Assembly: GCA_015179025.1 (NCBI GenBank)
Contig: WHUX01000285.1
Span: 1 to 58,544, forward strand
Length of the DNA stretch: 58,544 nt
Direction: 5' to 3'
From: Terfezia claveryi
Taxonomy: Eukaryota > Ascomycota > Pezizomycetes > Pezizales > Pezizaceae
Part shown: positions 32,519 through 43,933 of the stretch, in pieces
Numbering within the stretch: position 1 is the first letter of the stretch
Layout of the letters: every line of letters starts with the position of its first letter
Notes under the pieces: generated by a model
Databases searched by the model: none
What the model was told of the DNA's origin: nothing
Seen by the model: the letters and a program-made list of their open reading frames with translations, nothing else
Translations under genes and position numbers: made by a program

Positions 32519-32725
32519 CATAGTATGTATTGTCTGGAATACTATTGCTTTAGTAAGTATTTAGGAGACTAAAATATTCACCACTGTGTTGTCCAGAATA
32601 CTGTTCCTTTAGTAAGTATTGTAGAGACTAAAAATGGTCGCTATTATATTGTCAAGAATACTGTTACTTTAGTAAGTATTGTGGAGACTAAAAATGGTCG
32701 CTATTATTTTATCAAGAATACTATT
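32519..32725. repeat. tandem repeat of about 61 bp (C copy 2)
   Basis: Three to four units, each containing AATACTGTT(A/G)CTTTAGTAAG and GAGACTAAAAATGGTCGC. Confidence 0.8.
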
Positions 32726-32810
32726 GCGATATAGTAGTGCTAAAATGCAGCTTATAACAATGCTAGAACAGGCTATGCACACGCTAACAGCTCTGGAATC
32801 TTGGCACTAG

Positions 32811-32900
32811 AGCAGATTTTGGAGCAGATTCGGAGTAGATTTTGGAGCAGATTTCGGAGCAGATTTCGGAGCAGATTTCGGAGCAGATTTTGGAGCAGAC
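32811..32900. repeat. 12-bp minisatellite GGAGCAGATTTC (C copy 2)
   Basis: About seven units with T/C variation at the end of the unit. Confidence 0.85.
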
Positions 32901-32967
32901 TTCAGATCGAGAATATGTACAGTGGAAATATTCATTTTATTCACTAATTATAATAGTATACATAGCG

Positions 32968-33095
32968 TACTAATACTCACTACAATACTCGCTCTAATAC
33001 TCGCTCTAATACTCACTACAACACTCACACTAATACTCGCTCTAATAATCACTCTAATATTCGCTCTAATACTCACTCTAATACTTGCTCTAATA
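32968..33095. repeat. 12-bp minisatellite TAATACTCGCTC (C copy 2)
   Basis: About ten units; the inverted partner is at 34016-34167. ORFs across it such as TLALILALI are artefacts. Confidence 0.85.
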
Positions 33096-34015
33096 TACTT
33101 TGGAAATCATATAAGACATTAGATAAAGAGCAAAGGGAAAAGGTGCGAGGGGGGAAAGTATATATACAGGAAAACTATAGTTGCCAAGCCCGATTATCAA
33201 GGCTGACAACATAGACTTTCCAGAGACAATGAGATAATGGATAATAAGAGGGGTGGCATAATAGTGCTTAGCCCTGCTCAGTCCACTATCATGCATGGGT
33301 GCAGTACTACTTAATGCCTAATCTGGTAATAGTCATATTGGGAAATCGTAGTCATAGTACTATGATATATATAGAGTTTATACTTTGTAATATGTATTAT
33401 AGGAAGTTATGCCTTTACAGCCTGTTTATATATATCCAAGAAACTCCTACATTTGAGGCTTAAATGTATAGAGGCCTCGAAAGTATGAATTACATGCATA
33501 TCTAGAGATCGTGAAAGCATGAAATCTATGTATATATATATATAAGCCTCAAATGCATAAATTCCATGCATATCTAGAGACCGTGAGAGTATGAATTCTA
33601 TGCATATATATATATAAGCCTCGAAAGCATGAATTCCATGTATAAGTATATATAAGTATATAAGCCTCGAATGCATGAGTTTCTTGGATATATATATATA
33701 GGCCGTGAAGGTATAACTTCCTGTGATACATATCATAAAGCTGATCTTTACACATATCGTAGTACTATGAATACGATTTCCCAATATGACTATTACCAGG
33801 TCAGGCATTGAGTAGTATAGCATGACAGTGGACTGAGCGGGGCTGAGCACTGTCATACTTATTATCCATTATCTTATAGTCTTCGGAAAGTCTATATTGT
33901 CAGCCTTGGCAATTGGGCTTGGCCACGATTGTTTTCTGGTATCTATACTTCACTTACTCATGCTTTTTTCCTTTGCTCTTTATTTAATGTCTTATAAAAT
34001 TTCTAAGGCATATTA
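33096..34015. repeat. large inverted repeat with AT-hairpin core (C copy 2)
   Basis: Arms about 33096-33350 and 33735-34015 (shared words: CAAGCCCGATTATCAAGGCTG versus CAGCCTTGGCAATTGGGCTTG). The centre has TATATATA-separated units containing GCATGAATTCCATG. Confidence 0.8.
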
Positions 34016-34167
34016 CAGCAAGTATTAGAGTGAGTATTAGAGCGAGTATTAGAGTGATTATTAGAGCAAGTATTAGAGAGAAGTTTTGTAGTGAGTATTA
34101 GAGCGAGTATTAGAGCGAATGTTATAGCGAGTATTAGAGCGAGTATTAGAGTGAGTATTAGAGTGAT
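34016..34167. repeat. 12-bp minisatellite, inverted array (C copy 2)
   Basis: Units GAGCGAGTATTA and variants, about twelve copies. Confidence 0.85.
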
Positions 34168-34429
34168 ATTATATTTAACCAACTTCGTATATCAACATTA
34201 TACTGCTATTTTATTTAACCAACTTTGTGTATCAATATTATACTACTATTTTATTTAACCAACTTCAGGTCTCACCAAACTACGTAGTTATTGCGATCCA
34301 GAATTGCTGTGGTATTCTCGGAAGTATGTAGTCTGACCTAACTTTATTCATAAGGCTAATAAAGTTCAGCTACCCAGACAGTGCTCTTGGTATTCATAGG
34401 GAAGTGGAATCACTACCCGAGCAATAACA

Positions 34430-34600
34430 TCTCCCTTTTTGGTACAGTATATATCTCTAAAAGCATGAGTTTCTTGCTTATATATATATATTACCAAAAG
34501 CACGAGTTTCTTGCATATATATATATAAGTTACCAAAAGCACAAGTTTCCTATATATATATTTAGAAGCCTCGAAAAGCATGAGTTTCTTGCATAAACAA
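34430..34600. repeat. AT-hairpin repeat flanking C copy 2 (right)
   Basis: Three to four units of AAAAGCAYRAGTTTCYTGC separated by TATATATATA tracts. Confidence 0.75.
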
Positions 34601-34904
34601 GTCCATATAAACAACTTCATATTATCCATACCTATTACCCGCTTTAGTATTCTTATGGCTAGTAGATATATGAGGCCTGAAACATGGATGCAGAGACCTG
34701 TGCTAATCTGTCACACCAGCATATGCCAATCTGCCTTCCAACTAATTAACATATATTTCCCGGCCATATCAACGGACATATATTTCCAGGCCTATATAAA
34801 CCAATATAATATGAGAGTATATGCATCCCCTCTTTTTATAGGTATAATATATAACTCAACTAGCCAGCTCTCAATGGAAGGTTAAGCAGACAGTACTGAG
34901 TTTA
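34601..34904. other. unassigned AT-rich spacer
   Basis: No recognisable element or gene. It contains CCGGCCATATCAACGGACATATATTTCC-like paired words of low significance. Confidence 0.4.
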
Positions 34905-35610
34905 GGACTGCTCAAGTACACTCTCAATATATCCTTAACTATATGCACAGACATAGCTAGGTATATGAACTCGTCAGCAAACCCACAAACTCTATATAAA
35001 CATATAGCTAATTGCTCTTAGTATTCCACAAATGCACTGTCAAGATATCTCTATATACAGATATAGCTAGGTACATAAACTCACTACAAAACTAGAAAGG
35101 TCTTTGTAATAGCATAGGTAATTGCTCTTAGGACTCTGCAAATGTACTATTGAGATATCCCTATCTATATATACAGATATAGCTAAGTATGTGAACTCGC
35201 CAGAAAACCAGTGAGCTTTTTGAAATGGTATAGCTAATTTCTCTTAGCACTCTATAAATGCACTGTCGAGATATCCCCATCTATATACTTAGACATAGCT
35301 AGGTATGTGAACTCACTAGCAAATCCACAAACTTTATATAAAGGCATAGCTAGTTACTCTTAAAACTTCCCCAATGCACTTTTGAGATATTTACCAACTA
35401 TATATACAGACATAGCTAGGTATATGAACTCACTAGCAAATCTGCGAACTTTATGTCAAAGTATAGAGCTAATTGCTCTTGCCATTCTGCAAATGCACTG
35501 TCGAGGTATCTCCATCTATATGCATAGATATAGCTAGGTATGTAAATTCGCCAGTATATCCACAGACTTTATAAGATCATATAGCTAATTGCTCTAGTAC
35601 TAGGCATTGC
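34905..35610. repeat. satellite of about 117-bp period, six units
   Basis: The landmark ATAGCT(A)AGGTA recurs at 34953, 35063, 35179, 35295, 35412 and 35530, i.e. every 110-118 bp. Each unit also has GCTAATTGCTCTTA and AATGCACTGTCGAGATATC. The units are 70-85 percent alike by eye, so this is an old array. Confidence 0.88.
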
Positions 35611-36250
35611 TAGTAGTAGTGGATAACTATATCAACTAGTAATTGGGCAGCTCTAGGTATATAGAGTCTCATGATCTTAATATTCTATTGCTAATAGCTA
35701 TATAGATATTATTAGATTAAAGTATGGCGATAACAACTTTAAAAACAGCTTTGATTAGGAAACTGTAGGGATTTTGGGAGGCATATACACAGAATGAGTT
35801 GAGAGGGATTAGTTCATTGGAAGTGCATCTATAGCTCAGTTATATATATAGTAAGTCAAACATATATAGTTCTTGCAATTTATAGTTTATATTTTAGTGC
35901 CTTTGCCTGGCTACTATCACCTTTATACTTTGAGTGTGCCTAGCAGTTTGCCTGTTAGGTTGTTATACCAAAGTGTACCCCATGCCCTAATGGCACCTGA
36001 ACGTTGTGTAATTTTATACTAGTGCCACAGGGGAGGGACAGGAAACAACTTGAGGGCATGAATGCGCTGACATACAAGCAGGACCTTAAAGTACTGAGCT
36101 GGACCTCAGGGTACCAAGCTGGACTCTAGGGTGCTAAGCTCTAAAGTACAGTATCCCGGTGTGAGCATGTTAGTATTCTCGTCATGGTACGAACCTACCA
36201 GTATTCACCTCTACAACTATCAGAATGCCTTTACTAGCATAGAAGGTATG
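35611..36250. other. unassigned spacer with a short 20-bp repeat
   Basis: Mostly featureless. At about 36088-36150 three units of about 21 bp (GTACTGAGCTGGACCTCAGG and variants) follow one another. This stretch is less AT-rich than its surroundings. Confidence 0.45.
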
Positions 36251-37079
36251 AGATGTATATAAAGCATTCTATGGTCGTTTCTAATACTTCCTAAGGACTA
36301 TTCTATCTGTTCTATAGTAATAGGTTCCTTAGCTCTTTCCTATTCCTCAAGTTTATTTGAGTCAGAAGACTCATCCACAAGGGTCTATTCCTGTGGGTCT
36401 TCTGTCTCAGAGGTAGCAAAAGTAGAGGGAAAAGAGGTACTAGGTCTTTTGTTAGTTACTACTTCAAACTTGGGTTTTCTTGTAACTAACCTTCCTTTCT
36501 CTTTACTCTCTTATTATTGCTGTTAGGCCTAGGCTCTAGTAGTGGAGGTAGCAGTTTGGACTATGTTGGCTCTAGCTGAAGCTATTTGAGCCTGAAATTT
36601 CTTTTTAGAGTGTTAGATATTTTAGGGTCAGAATCATCTTCAACTATGGCTTTATACTTTTCAGTCTTAAAGATTACATTTAGGCCTTCCTTGTCATGCT
36701 AGGTAGGCCTAGTACTATTAACCTCCTGCACTAGTTTTTGTAGGAGGTTAGTGATGGTGATTTGGAGAGGAGGGAGTCTCCTTTTTCTTTAGATAGTATT
36801 GGAAGAATTTCTCCTAAGGACTAGTAGAGACACTGGTCTTCTAGTAGCTCCTCTAATCCTGAGCTATAGAGAAAGCATTATTGGTGATGAAGAACAAGGG
36901 AGAAGAGTATTTTTGAAAGTTTTTATAAGGACATTAAGGTAGTTAGTTACTACAAGATATTGTAGTAAAAAAGTTGAATAATGAGAAGACAATCCAGTAG
37001 AGGAGAAATTAGAGGGACTATATACTCTTATAGACAGTATATCTGTTATATGATTGTTGTTGCCCTATATATATTCTAG
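36251..37079 (-). pseudogene. decayed coding stretch left of the A3 relic
   Basis: On the minus strand, coding-like segments can be read, such as RKPKFEVVTNKRPSTSF (about 36440-36480) and VIFKTEKYKAIVEDDSDPKI (about 36620-36690), separated by stops. They sit downstream of RNase H in A3, where family A has its Cys/His insert, but show no clear similarity to it. They may be the equivalent linker of a diverged family. Confidence 0.35.
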
Positions 37080-40000
37080 GGTTAGGTCAAACTGACTCAT
37101 TGTCTTTTACCACCTTCTTTTTATCTAACTTTCAAGAATACTCTCTATAAATATGACCAAGGCTTTGTGATTTGTTTAGATAATTACTTTTTTACCCTGT
37201 AGTTTAGGCCTAAAATACCTCAGTGAGTTAATAATTGCTAATAATTCCTTATCAATTATTATATAATTTATTTGTCTATCATTTAATTTTTTAAAGTGAA
37301 ATTCTGCTGGCTTGATAATACTATTCTCTATTTGGCCAATCCATCCTAAAATTACTATATAAATTATGATTAATTGGTTTAAGTACTTTATTCTTCATGA
37401 TTAACTTCTTAATTTTCTTGAATGACTCATTATATAGAGGAGTCTACATATGCTTCTTAGTTGACTCTTATAACTTTAATATTGTCTTAGCTATAGCTAC
37501 TAATTCTAGACAAAATCTTCTCAAGTAATTAACTATCCCTAAAAACTTCTGCAATTTTTTTTTTGTATTAAGAATAATGTAATTTGCTATTAATTTAATT
37601 TTTTCTGGGTCTATTTCTAACCCTTGCTTAGTGACAATAAATCCTAGTACTTTTAGCCTTAAAGCTTAGATTTGGAACTTCTTTTGGTTGAAGAAAAACT
37701 TTTCTTTAGCCAATATCTTACAGATACCTTTCAACACTTCCTTATACTCTTCCAATGTATGTGTTCTAATTAGAATATTATCTAAATAAACTATTATAGT
37801 TTTTCTAATATAATCCCTTAATAACTAGTTCATAAACCTTATTATAGTTGCAGATATATTGTAGTCACCTTATTGCATGACTAATAAGTCAAATTCCCGT
37901 AGATAATTTATAAAGGTACTATGTTTTACTGATTTATATACATTCTTAATATTGTAATACTTATCTACTAGATCAGCTGCTAAAATAAATTCCTTGCTAG
38001 CTATCTAGTCTAATATTGTTTTGATATTTGCCATAGGTGTCTTATCCTTTTAGACTAGCTTATTTCTAGGCATACATTGCAGTAAGAATCTAGCCTGTTG
38101 TTTGCCATTCTTAGCTAAATCCCTTTTAGACTATGTAAATATAAGGATGCTATTTAATGAACTAGATAGAACTATTTTTTCAGATTCTAGCTCAGTCCTT
38201 ATTTTATCTATAACTTAGTCTAGAAATCTAGTATAGTTTATATAGTAAGCAGATTCCCATCTTATACTCTTAGGGACTATAATTTTATATTACATGATAT
38301 CATAAGGTTCTCTAATAGATGGCAATGCTATAGCTTTCTCATCTAGAAATAGATTAGGAAATTCCTCAAATATATTAAACTTTATTTCTTCCACATTAAC
38401 TACATTTGTAATCACTAGAGAACTTTTATTATCTTTTAGCTCTAACTAGTCAAATAAGTCAAACCATTGTTAGGACCATTCTTGTTCCTCCTCTAGGTCT
38501 ACCAACAAGTCTAGTTGGATTTAGAGTACTACTGGAGTTAGTTTTGCATAGTAAATTAATCTATCCCTAACCCTTATTATAATAGCTTCTGGATCAGCTA
38601 TCTTAAACTAATCTTTATCTGTTCTGCCTATATTTATAACTGCAGTATAAACACTTTTTAGTATATCTTTAGTCTGAAGTATTTTAATATCAATCTTGGT
38701 CCTACTTGTAGGTTATATAGTAATTACATTATCTTTGATATTTATAATTACTTTATAATTCTTCAGAGTAAGTTCACCAAATATAATATCCCAGTCTTTT
38801 AGGTTAGCTATATCTTAGATTGTTAATACGTTTGTAGATTTACTGTGACTGTTACTATATTTGTTATTTGAGATCTGCTACTTTTAATTACAGTTTCTAG
38901 AGGTTTCTTGCTGATCTCTTTCAAGGGTATATTGTATAGCTAACAATAATTTACTGATATTAAATTACCTTCTAAAGTATATAGATCAAATAATGCATAG
39001 GCAATATATTCATTAATTTTAATTTCAGCTGCATTAGAACTTCTATAACTTTCTAGTACTAAGAACTTTCTTAAATCATAAGAGTTTCTCATAACTTACA
39101 GTGCAGCTAATTCTTGTTGATCAGTATTAATTGGTTGATAAGCTATTTTTACTCTATTTGGAGGCCATAAGGGTCTAGGCCTATACTACTCTCTAGCTAA
39201 GAATATCCTAAACCCATCTTGACTTTATAGACTAGTAGGCTGAAGACACCTTTCTATTTGGGTAGTCTCTTGCATTATGACCCTTCTGGCTACAGTGATA
39301 GCAAGTTCTTGTCCTTACAGCCTCTTCTTTTTTTCTCTCCTATTTACTATAAGGTATATATTTAGTCTAATCTTTTCTAGCATTAGAAAAGTTACTAAAG
39401 AGTCCTTCTGAGCTTCCCTTTTTGCTAGCAACTTTAGCTATACTTTTGGCCACCTTATCTGGTACTTTAAATTTAGACTTTGTCTATTCTATAGGCTTAC
39501 TAAGACCCTATTGCTTATCAGTTTTCTTCTAATACTATTACAAGGATTTAGTTTCCTGTTTAAGTACATCCTACTAGATAGCTATCTTATTCAGTATTTT
39601 CTCAAAGGTTGACTTATATAAAATTAGTTCTTTGACCTCAGCCCTAAGCAAGGGTACTAGTCCATCTACTAGTTTCATTTTGAGTACATGATTACTTATC
39701 ATGTACTGTCTATTTAGATTCTTGCATTTAATTTTAAATTTCTATAAGATCTATGTATACTATATGATAGTAACTTCTAGCTTCTGATAGTGTACTAAAT
39801 ATTTTTTCCACATGACTTCAGGTGCAACTGTAGAGATAAGTTTCTATCTCAATTTTAATATAAATTTATAGAAAATACTATTCTTAACATTAGTTTTCTC
39901 AGCACTATACTAGTTATACTAAGTCTAAGCACTTTCTTCAAACATAAAGCTTGCTCTATTCAAGCTTTCCCAACTTGCTATATATATCCCTTAATATTCT

Positions 40001-41098
40001 ACCCACCTCTGTAATTGTTACAAAAGTTTTCAAAAGTAGTTTAGTCTCTCTATTTGTTTCTGATATTCTATCAATTTATGGAGAATTAGGAATTTTTACA
40101 AGTTTGTTTGTCTTTTTTACTAGAGATTTACTAATCTATTATATGGGTATAGTTTAACCAGTTTTCTTAAACTATTCTAAGTAGTAAGAGCTAGGTTCCC
40201 TACTAGACCTTTTCTTTCTATTATTATTAGAACTATTATCTGACTGATTACCCTTAGATCCAGATTCTAAGTAATCATGTTTACTTCTAGCTACTCCACT
40301 TAAGGACCTCTTACTAGACTTCTTTTTTGTACTTTTGTCTTTTTTGGTATGTTTTGGTTTTTTCTTTTTCTCAGATAGTGGTGGTATATCTTTTTCAGAT
40401 ATTTCTTCTATATCTATTTCATAATCTCTTTCTTCTTCTTCTTCAAACTAAATAATCTTTTTCTTACCCTTGCTTTTAGCTCCAAATAGTTTCCTTCTAT
40501 ATCTTCATAAGTCTCTATAGGTTCTATTAAGGGAGGCATTATTTCTGGTGTTTTCAGGTCATACAGGTTATCTATAAGTATATACTATGTCAGGAAAGGC
40601 CAGTTCAGTATTAGCCATAGAACCTCTTTATATAGGTTATATATTAGGTAAGGCTATACTACTTTTGAGGTAGATGAAAGTTACAAATTCATTTGATATA
40701 ACTTATTAAATTGCTTCTTTTATTGGCAGATCTTGAATTTTTTTGCTGTCTTAGCCAACATTTCATTTTTTTGTATTGATAATATGCTGTTTATTATTAG
40801 GTATATAAATACCTATGATAACTTTTAGTACTATAAACCTTCATTTTTATCTTAAAAGGCTTTTATTGTAGAGGGTATCATGATTTTTACTTCAGAAATA
40901 ACTGAATTTGGTCCAAAAATTATTTCCCTTCTCTCTATATCCTTATCTAGAATGTCTTTTCCTGCTGGGATTTTCTTCTTAGAGGTATTAACTAACTTGG
41001 CTTTAAGTACTTTGAGCTTCTCACTTGTTATTGCCTTCCTCCTGCTTCTTTTAGCTTTTTCCTCTATAACTCTACTAGTCTTTATCTATTGAGGAGTG
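37080..41098 (-). pseudogene. A3 relic: gag to RNase H of a diverged A-like gypsy element
   Basis: The DNA aligns with the A1 gag-pol region at intervals: RNase H near 37160-37340 (like A1 9080-9200), the RT thumb near 37380-37570 (like A1 9330-9510), the RT palm to about 38100, and a gag zinc knuckle CYHCSQKGHNARDY at about 39290-39320 whose last Cys has become Tyr. Very many stops and strong AT-richness show RIP-like decay. No piece longer than about 70 codons is open. The order and minus orientation match A1. Confidence 0.7.
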
Positions 41099-41100
41099 TC

Positions 41101-41975
41101 TATGTCTATTATATGCTATACTACTAATTCCTTAAACTCTGTTTCTTCTATTCCTATTTACTTTAAAGTAGATCCTGAAGAGAAAGAATCTACTTATTAT
41201 TAACTTCTTTCTCATCCTCTTTCTAATACTTCTGGTACTAAAGTTGATTATGGTAAGAGTGAGAGAACCCTCAAGAGGAAAAGAGTTACTTTTGTTGATA
41301 AGAGTATTATAGGAGCAGGGTTTACTATTAATGCTAGGAAGAAAGTTGAGTGGAAGAATAGAGTTTGGACTACTGAGTATTTGTTTTCTTTCTAGAGAGA
41401 GAAGTATAGAATGTTTTATTGTTCTACTTATTAAGAGAATTCTCAATTTTTCTTTAGGTTAGGTAAAGAGTAGGGCTTGGACACTCTCTAGAGTTTAGAT
41501 GTTGATAGGACTAGTTCCTATAATTCTCACCTTTATTGGACCTCTAAAGCTATTTCTAGGTTTTAGAGTTACTAGTTTAGGTAGATTTTTTTTTCTACCT
41601 CTTTTTCAATTAAAAGTTTTACTTTCTTAAGTTCTTTAATTAACTTTTCAGTCTTTTCTTATTGTTTAAGCTTTTTAAAGTAGGTTAATGCTACTCTTAT
41701 TGTTAATGCTTTTATGAAGGATAATTCTACAGAAACTTTTACTAATATCCTCTTATAAAGGTTTAGTCTCCTTCTCCAATTTGCTTTTGTACTTCCTTTA
41801 GCCAGTTCTATTGAATGCTACTTCTTGTAGACTTTTATTCATTACTATCTTGAGGATAGTTTTATTGTTGCTATTTAGAGGATAGTCTTACTACTAACTG
41901 TCAGACTTTATTACTACTGTACTTTATACTATAGGCTTATACTAGCTCTAGTTTCTACTCTTTCTAGTAAAAACT
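41101..41975 (+). pseudogene. A3 antisense leader frame, possible homologue of the A1 antisense ORF
   Basis: Starting at an ATGTCT in the same context as in A1, just beyond the gag start, the + strand frame reads SGTKVDYGKSERTLKRKRVT and FVDKSIIGAGFTIN, then about ten stops to the end. It shares the K-x-VTF-x-D word and a following aromatic section (WTTEYLFSF) with the A1 protein. The resemblance is weak, but the position and strand are identical. Confidence 0.4.
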
Positions 41976-42044
41976 TATTGTTAATTAAGTAAGGTTGATT
42001 AGGCCTTCTTGTTAGGTAAGAATCAAGTTCTTAGGTTAAAAAAA

Positions 42045-42689
42045 TATAATGTATAGTATAAGGGTACTGAAAAATCAAATTAGATTAGATAAGATAATCT
42101 AATCTAATCAGATAATCTCAAGCTAGTAATATATACTACAAAGTAAATTACTAATAATGTATTATTAATTCTCACTATTAAAGTTATTACCAGTGGCATA
42201 AGATTACTATAATATATAAAGTAGTATAGGAGTGCCAAAGGTACTTAAAAATTAACTAGTAGAACTTCTATATTAATTATACTCTAACTATGTTCTGACT
42301 TCTAACTATCTATCCAACTACAGGGAAATACAGAGGACTATATATATTCCTATCAGGGTAGTGCTAGGGCAGAGCTAAGGTAGTGCACTATCATCTAACC
42401 CTTATATGATTTGAAATCAATATAATAGAAACTTCTAGATAGTACTTCTAAATACTATCTAGTTCAAAATAAGTTAAGTCTTCCTTTGACTTATATATAT
42501 AAAAGTATGTGATAGTATGTGAAAGTATATGATAGCATATGAAAGTATATAAAATATTAGCAAGGCAGATAGTACATAGAATATTGTATATTTTGAGATA
42601 CTTACTATGTAAGAAAATATATAAAAAATACATTTATAAGGGAGAAGGTTAGTTATAGAGTATAAGTAATTCACTTTCTTATATCTAAT
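42045..42689 (-). mobile_element. A3 LTR start and unassigned AT-rich sequence
   Basis: At 42045 TATAATGTATAGTA follows an A7 tract, as in A1 where A8 precedes the LTR start TGTAATGAATAGTA, so the A3 5' LTR begins here. After about 16 bp the similarity to the A LTR is lost. An inverted repeat AGATTAGATAAGAT..AATCTAATC (42085-42115) follows. Where this LTR ends cannot be told. Confidence 0.5.
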
Positions 42690-43171
42690 ATTAAGTTCTT
42701 TTGTAACAGGGAATACAGAAAAGCCAGCAAATCCCAAGAATCTTTTATTACAATTGTAGCTACCTTTCCCTCTGAACTATACTTTATAATTGCAAGTATA
42801 AACCTCCTTGAAAAAGAAAACTGGTGCTTGTTTAATAAGCAGTGTAAAGCTGAATATATATACCCAATTCACTGTAACTTTATCTATAAAAACTGCCTCC
42901 AGTTGGGCAACTCCACTAATACCTATATCCAAAATGATAAAATTACTAAGTATGCTTACTATATAGGCTACTACCTTTATGCTAACTATAAGTATAATAG
43001 TTCTGGCTGCACTGAAAAGTCCTTCTAGTACCATACTATTCTTACCTGTAGCCTCTATATTACTCAAGGTGACAATAACTCTTTTGACAAGAAATGCCTA
43101 ACTTGGTTGGTACGAAAGCCTGTCTGTACCTTTAGTATAGCTCAAGTAGTAATAGAAACTGAACTATAAAG
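42690..43171 (+). pseudogene. LINE ORF1 C-terminus with ruined zinc knuckles
   Basis: The frame reads SKSQESFITIVATFPSELYF, then a Cys-rich section ending at TAA near 43170, with one TAG at 43027-43029. The pattern NCLQLGNSTNTY and KYAYYIGYYLYANYKY matches two CCHC knuckles in which most Cys and His have become Tyr and one His has become Asn, as G-to-A and C-to-T would do. Such knuckles end ORF1 of Tad/I-type LINEs in filamentous fungi, and the AP endonuclease of the same LINE follows after the solo LTR. ORF1 would be the RNA-binding protein of the retrotransposition complex. Confidence 0.6.
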
Positions 43172-43244
43172 AGTTTACAACTAAGTAAAAATAATGTAAG
43201 ATGCTACCCTGTTTACATTCTGCAATATGATACTAGTAAGTTAG

Positions 43245-43933
43245 ATACTTGTAATGGAGAATATTGTTTCATTGCTTATATAATTAATTATATACTTTTG
43301 TATTTCCTATATTACTACAATGTTATGTAACTAAGCTTCTTGGTTGAAGGACTAGCCTTCTACAACCTCCTACTGCTTTATAAGCATCTACAGTACATGG
43401 AATTTGCCATAGGAAGTTCTATAGCACTTGCCATATAAAGACACCCTCAGTATTACTATGTGACCTCTGTTTAAAGGTGTATGACTCATTACTATGGCTA
43501 CATGACTATTGTTTATAGCGTGTGACTTATTACTATGGCCACATGACCCCTTTTGTACAGTGTACCACCTTCTAGTGTGCTACCTTTTATTGTATTTATT
43601 TCCTAAGTCATCAGATCTCAGAGGAGTATAAATAGGCTATTGGATTCCCTCTAGAATCCACAAGCAATAAGAACCAAGAAGCAAGCACACAGTAGCAAGC
43701 AAGCCTATTCTCAGATTAGATCAAGATTATATAGCTTAGATAGCATAAATTATATAAGATAGATTACATTAGTTAATTACTATTCCCTCTGAGAATGTCC
43801 CACATAGTAATCTCCCTACCCTTTTGAGGTCTTACCTTAGCAGAACCGAAATATACAAATGTCTATGCCTACAGATATAGATTGTATAAACAGTACCAAA
43901 TGAATACTATCTAGTACTATTTATTATAATACT
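43245..43933. repeat. target duplication ATACT around the solo LTR
   Basis: ATACT at 43245-43249 and again at 43929-43933 flank the solo LTR exactly. Confidence 0.93.
43250..43928 (+). mobile_element. solo LTR of family A (679 bp)
   Basis: Starts TGTAATGGAG and ends TTTATTATA, the decayed form of TTCATTACA. It is the full LTR length of the A family, in the orientation opposite to A1. No internal region is present, so it arose by recombination between two LTRs. Substitutions against A1 are mostly C to T and G to A. Confidence 0.95.

Larger units (their letters stand above)
32397..34429 (+). mobile_element. C unit, copy 2
   Basis: Uninterrupted 2033-bp copy, TGTTAT...ATAACA, flanked by TACCAAAAAGGGGGA on the left and the inverted TCTCCCTTTTTGGTAC on the right. 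It has the same internal order as copy 1 but opposite orientation: 61-bp repeats (32519-32725), GGAGCAGATTTC array (32811-32900), TAATACTCGCTC array (about 32968-33095), palindrome (33096-34015), inverted 12-mer array (34016-34167) and unique end. There is no coding capacity beyond repeat artefacts. Confidence 0.65.

Noticed and set aside
21943..34167. CRISPR-like arrays
   Set aside because: The 12-bp units have no spacers and the genome is eukaryotic; they are minisatellites in inverted pairs.
32041..34600. C copy 2 as an insertion inside the B-old LTR
   Set aside because: The B-old LTR stops at 32342, but its missing 3' part is not found right of the C unit, so an insertion with clean resumption cannot be shown. 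A deletion or rearrangement is as likely.
39951..41092. Hydrophobic ORFs of 60-70 codons in the A3 relic (39951-40157, 40880-41092)
   Set aside because: AT-rich + strand shadows opposite decayed gag; no similarity to the A1 antisense ORF and no conserved position.
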